A stretch of DNA of 64,000 nucleotides, from positions 320,501 to 384,500 of the forward strand of contig NW_024881858.1 in assembly GCF_019059575.1 (NCBI RefSeq). The letters are read 5' to 3'. Positions within the stretch are counted from its first letter, which is position 1; each line of letters begins with the position of its first letter. Below, piece after piece: positions 62,928-64,000 of the stretch. Source of the stretch: Amphibalanus amphitrite (lineage: Eukaryota > Arthropoda > Thecostraca > Balanomorpha > Balanidae). The position numbers and the translations under genes are program-made. Below the pieces are notes generated by a model that saw only the letters and a program-made list of their open reading frames with translations, was not told the DNA's origin and ran no database searches.

Positions 62928-64000
62928 TCCCCGCCCCGTTGGGGGGCCAATATGCCCCTCCCCCTGTGGGTTTTCCTGAATAGCAAGAAAACGGCGCCGC
63001 GAAGCGCCGCCAAATTTCTAGTACCTTTCCAGGCATCAATTTGACAACACACAAAATTTCCAGTCTTAGGTCACCTTAGGTGAGGAGTTATTGAGGTCAT
63101 GTTCGAGCGAAAATGAGCAAAAAACATGAAATCTTGAAACGCTCACAAAAGCTAGAGTTAACAAGCTATTCCAGAGTTCTTTATGTGGTGGTGTGGGAAA
63201 AAGACGGCGCTACAAAATTGCTATCTCAGGCTTTCAAAATGTCGTGATTTTGATCCCCCAAAATAAGAATAAATCGATCTTTTTCATAAAATAGCAAAAA
63301 TAAAATAACCGAATTTCGAAAAAAAACAATATTTATGATAATATCTACGCTCGTCTATCTACATGCCTAATTTCATATCGATACCTCCTTTTTGGCCAAG
63401 TTAGAGCGAAAAAACTTTAAAATTGAGGCCGTCAAATTTTTGAACTCCATTTTTAGCAATTCTAGAACACGTAGAGCAAAACAAAGAACATCATTAGACT
63501 CCCCGTCACGAGCTGCATCGAATCGATGCCCATTTTATCCAAAAACATCAAGTTTCAAAGTTAACCTCATTTGACCTGACCTTGACCTGACCTTCACCAG
63601 AACATAACCTAAATTGGTCCCAAAGGCTGCCTGACCGACATAATCGCATTTGTCATGTAAAATGGACCATAGAATATGCATTACATATTTTCTTTTGACC
63701 CTCAGTGACCTGAACACTATGACCTGACCTGGTATCAGTGACCTCAAATAGAAAAATATGTGCTTAATCCGCGCCCTGCTGGGAAGGGGGTGTTTGAACA
63801 CCCCCTTATGGTTTTTCGCGATCGCCGCTGTTTTTGGTACACCTTATCATACATCAATTCTACACATGTTGTGAAAATTTCAGACCAAGGTCATTCAAGG
63901 TCAGGTCACCAGGCCACTTGAAGTGACCTCACCTCAAAAAAAAAGTTTCAATGTCTGTCATAGCTACACCGAGTGACCGATTGCTTTGAAACTTTCAACG
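62928..64000 (+). mobile_element. Family P element, interrupted, right end beyond window
   Basis: TTAA at 62924-62927, then TCCCCGCCCCGTTGGGG and the GGGGGGC/GCCCC hairpin (62940-62960); GC hairpin near 62990-63012. Interior AGGTCA/TGACC blocks at 63060-63080 and 63570-63735. It is interrupted at 63764 by another P copy. Confidence 0.75.
63768..64000 (+). mobile_element. Family P element, cut by window end
   Basis: TTAA at 63764-63767, then TCCGCGCCCTGCTGGG and the TGTT/AACA hairpin (63783-63806). It is nearly identical to 11426-11700 but lacks about 30 bp that include the GC hairpin arm ('ttttcgcgatcgccgctg'). It continues past 64000. Confidence 0.85.

Overview
This 64 kb window is animal nuclear DNA made almost entirely of transposable elements and their wreckage. 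Nothing looks bacterial: there are no operons, rRNA genes or CRISPR arrays. The mix points to an invertebrate metazoan: CR1/jockey-like, RNase H-bearing and L1/Tx1-like LINEs; piggyBac, hAT, mariner-like and Crypton elements; several TTAA-flanked MITE families; tRNA-derived SINEs; minisatellites and long poly-G runs. I cannot assign the phylum (a marine arthropod such as a barnacle is a guess). The only recognisable host coding piece is one PDZ-domain exon (60475-60650, minus), MPDZ/PATJ-like, so much of the window may be intron. Two promoter-like clusters (about 55.2 kb and 60.0 kb) and one exon-like segment (47813-47918) are weaker.

Layout. 0-9 kb: a tandemly duplicated repeat (family T) built round the palindrome TGCACGTGCGCACGTGCA, old TTAA-flanked elements (family P), a clean hAT MITE at 3697-4090, a 940-bp terminal-inverted-repeat element and a 61-bp satellite. 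9.3-20.1 kb: a deep nest. A minisatellite-filled shell holds element Q, split by about 8 kb that carries an RNase H LINE, itself split by a second LINE with an inverted 5' half (twin priming), which in turn holds a piggyBac-like P element and a hAT MITE. Removing either of these two restores the LINE reading frame. 20-26 kb: Crypton scrap, a P element, and a Q > R > piggyBac nest with a matching empty site at 19182-19185. 26-35 kb: another R copy holding a mariner-like foldback, SINEs, a P element, an intact Q. 35-43 kb: a 5'-truncated CR1-like LINE inside a minisatellite, interrupted by element S1 and a P fragment; then more minisatellites and a P element. 43.5-55 kb: S2, a paralogue of S1, interrupted by a 9.6 kb unit with an 11-bp target duplication and poly(A), ending in an uninterrupted 1263-residue L1/Tx1-type ORF2. 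55-59 kb: a third LINE with overlapping ORF1/ORF2. 59-60 kb: Crypton tyrosine recombinase. 60.5 kb: PDZ exon. 60.7-64 kb: four P elements back to back.

Two points stand out. Family P recurs at least a dozen times; each copy has TTAA targets and a G-run/C-run hairpin whose inner base pairs differ between copies yet stay complementary, plus dense AGGTCA half-sites. Second, paralogous empty sites within the window allow insertion order to be read directly. Boundaries were found by eye; family names rest on motif, TIR and target-duplication recognition, not on database searches.
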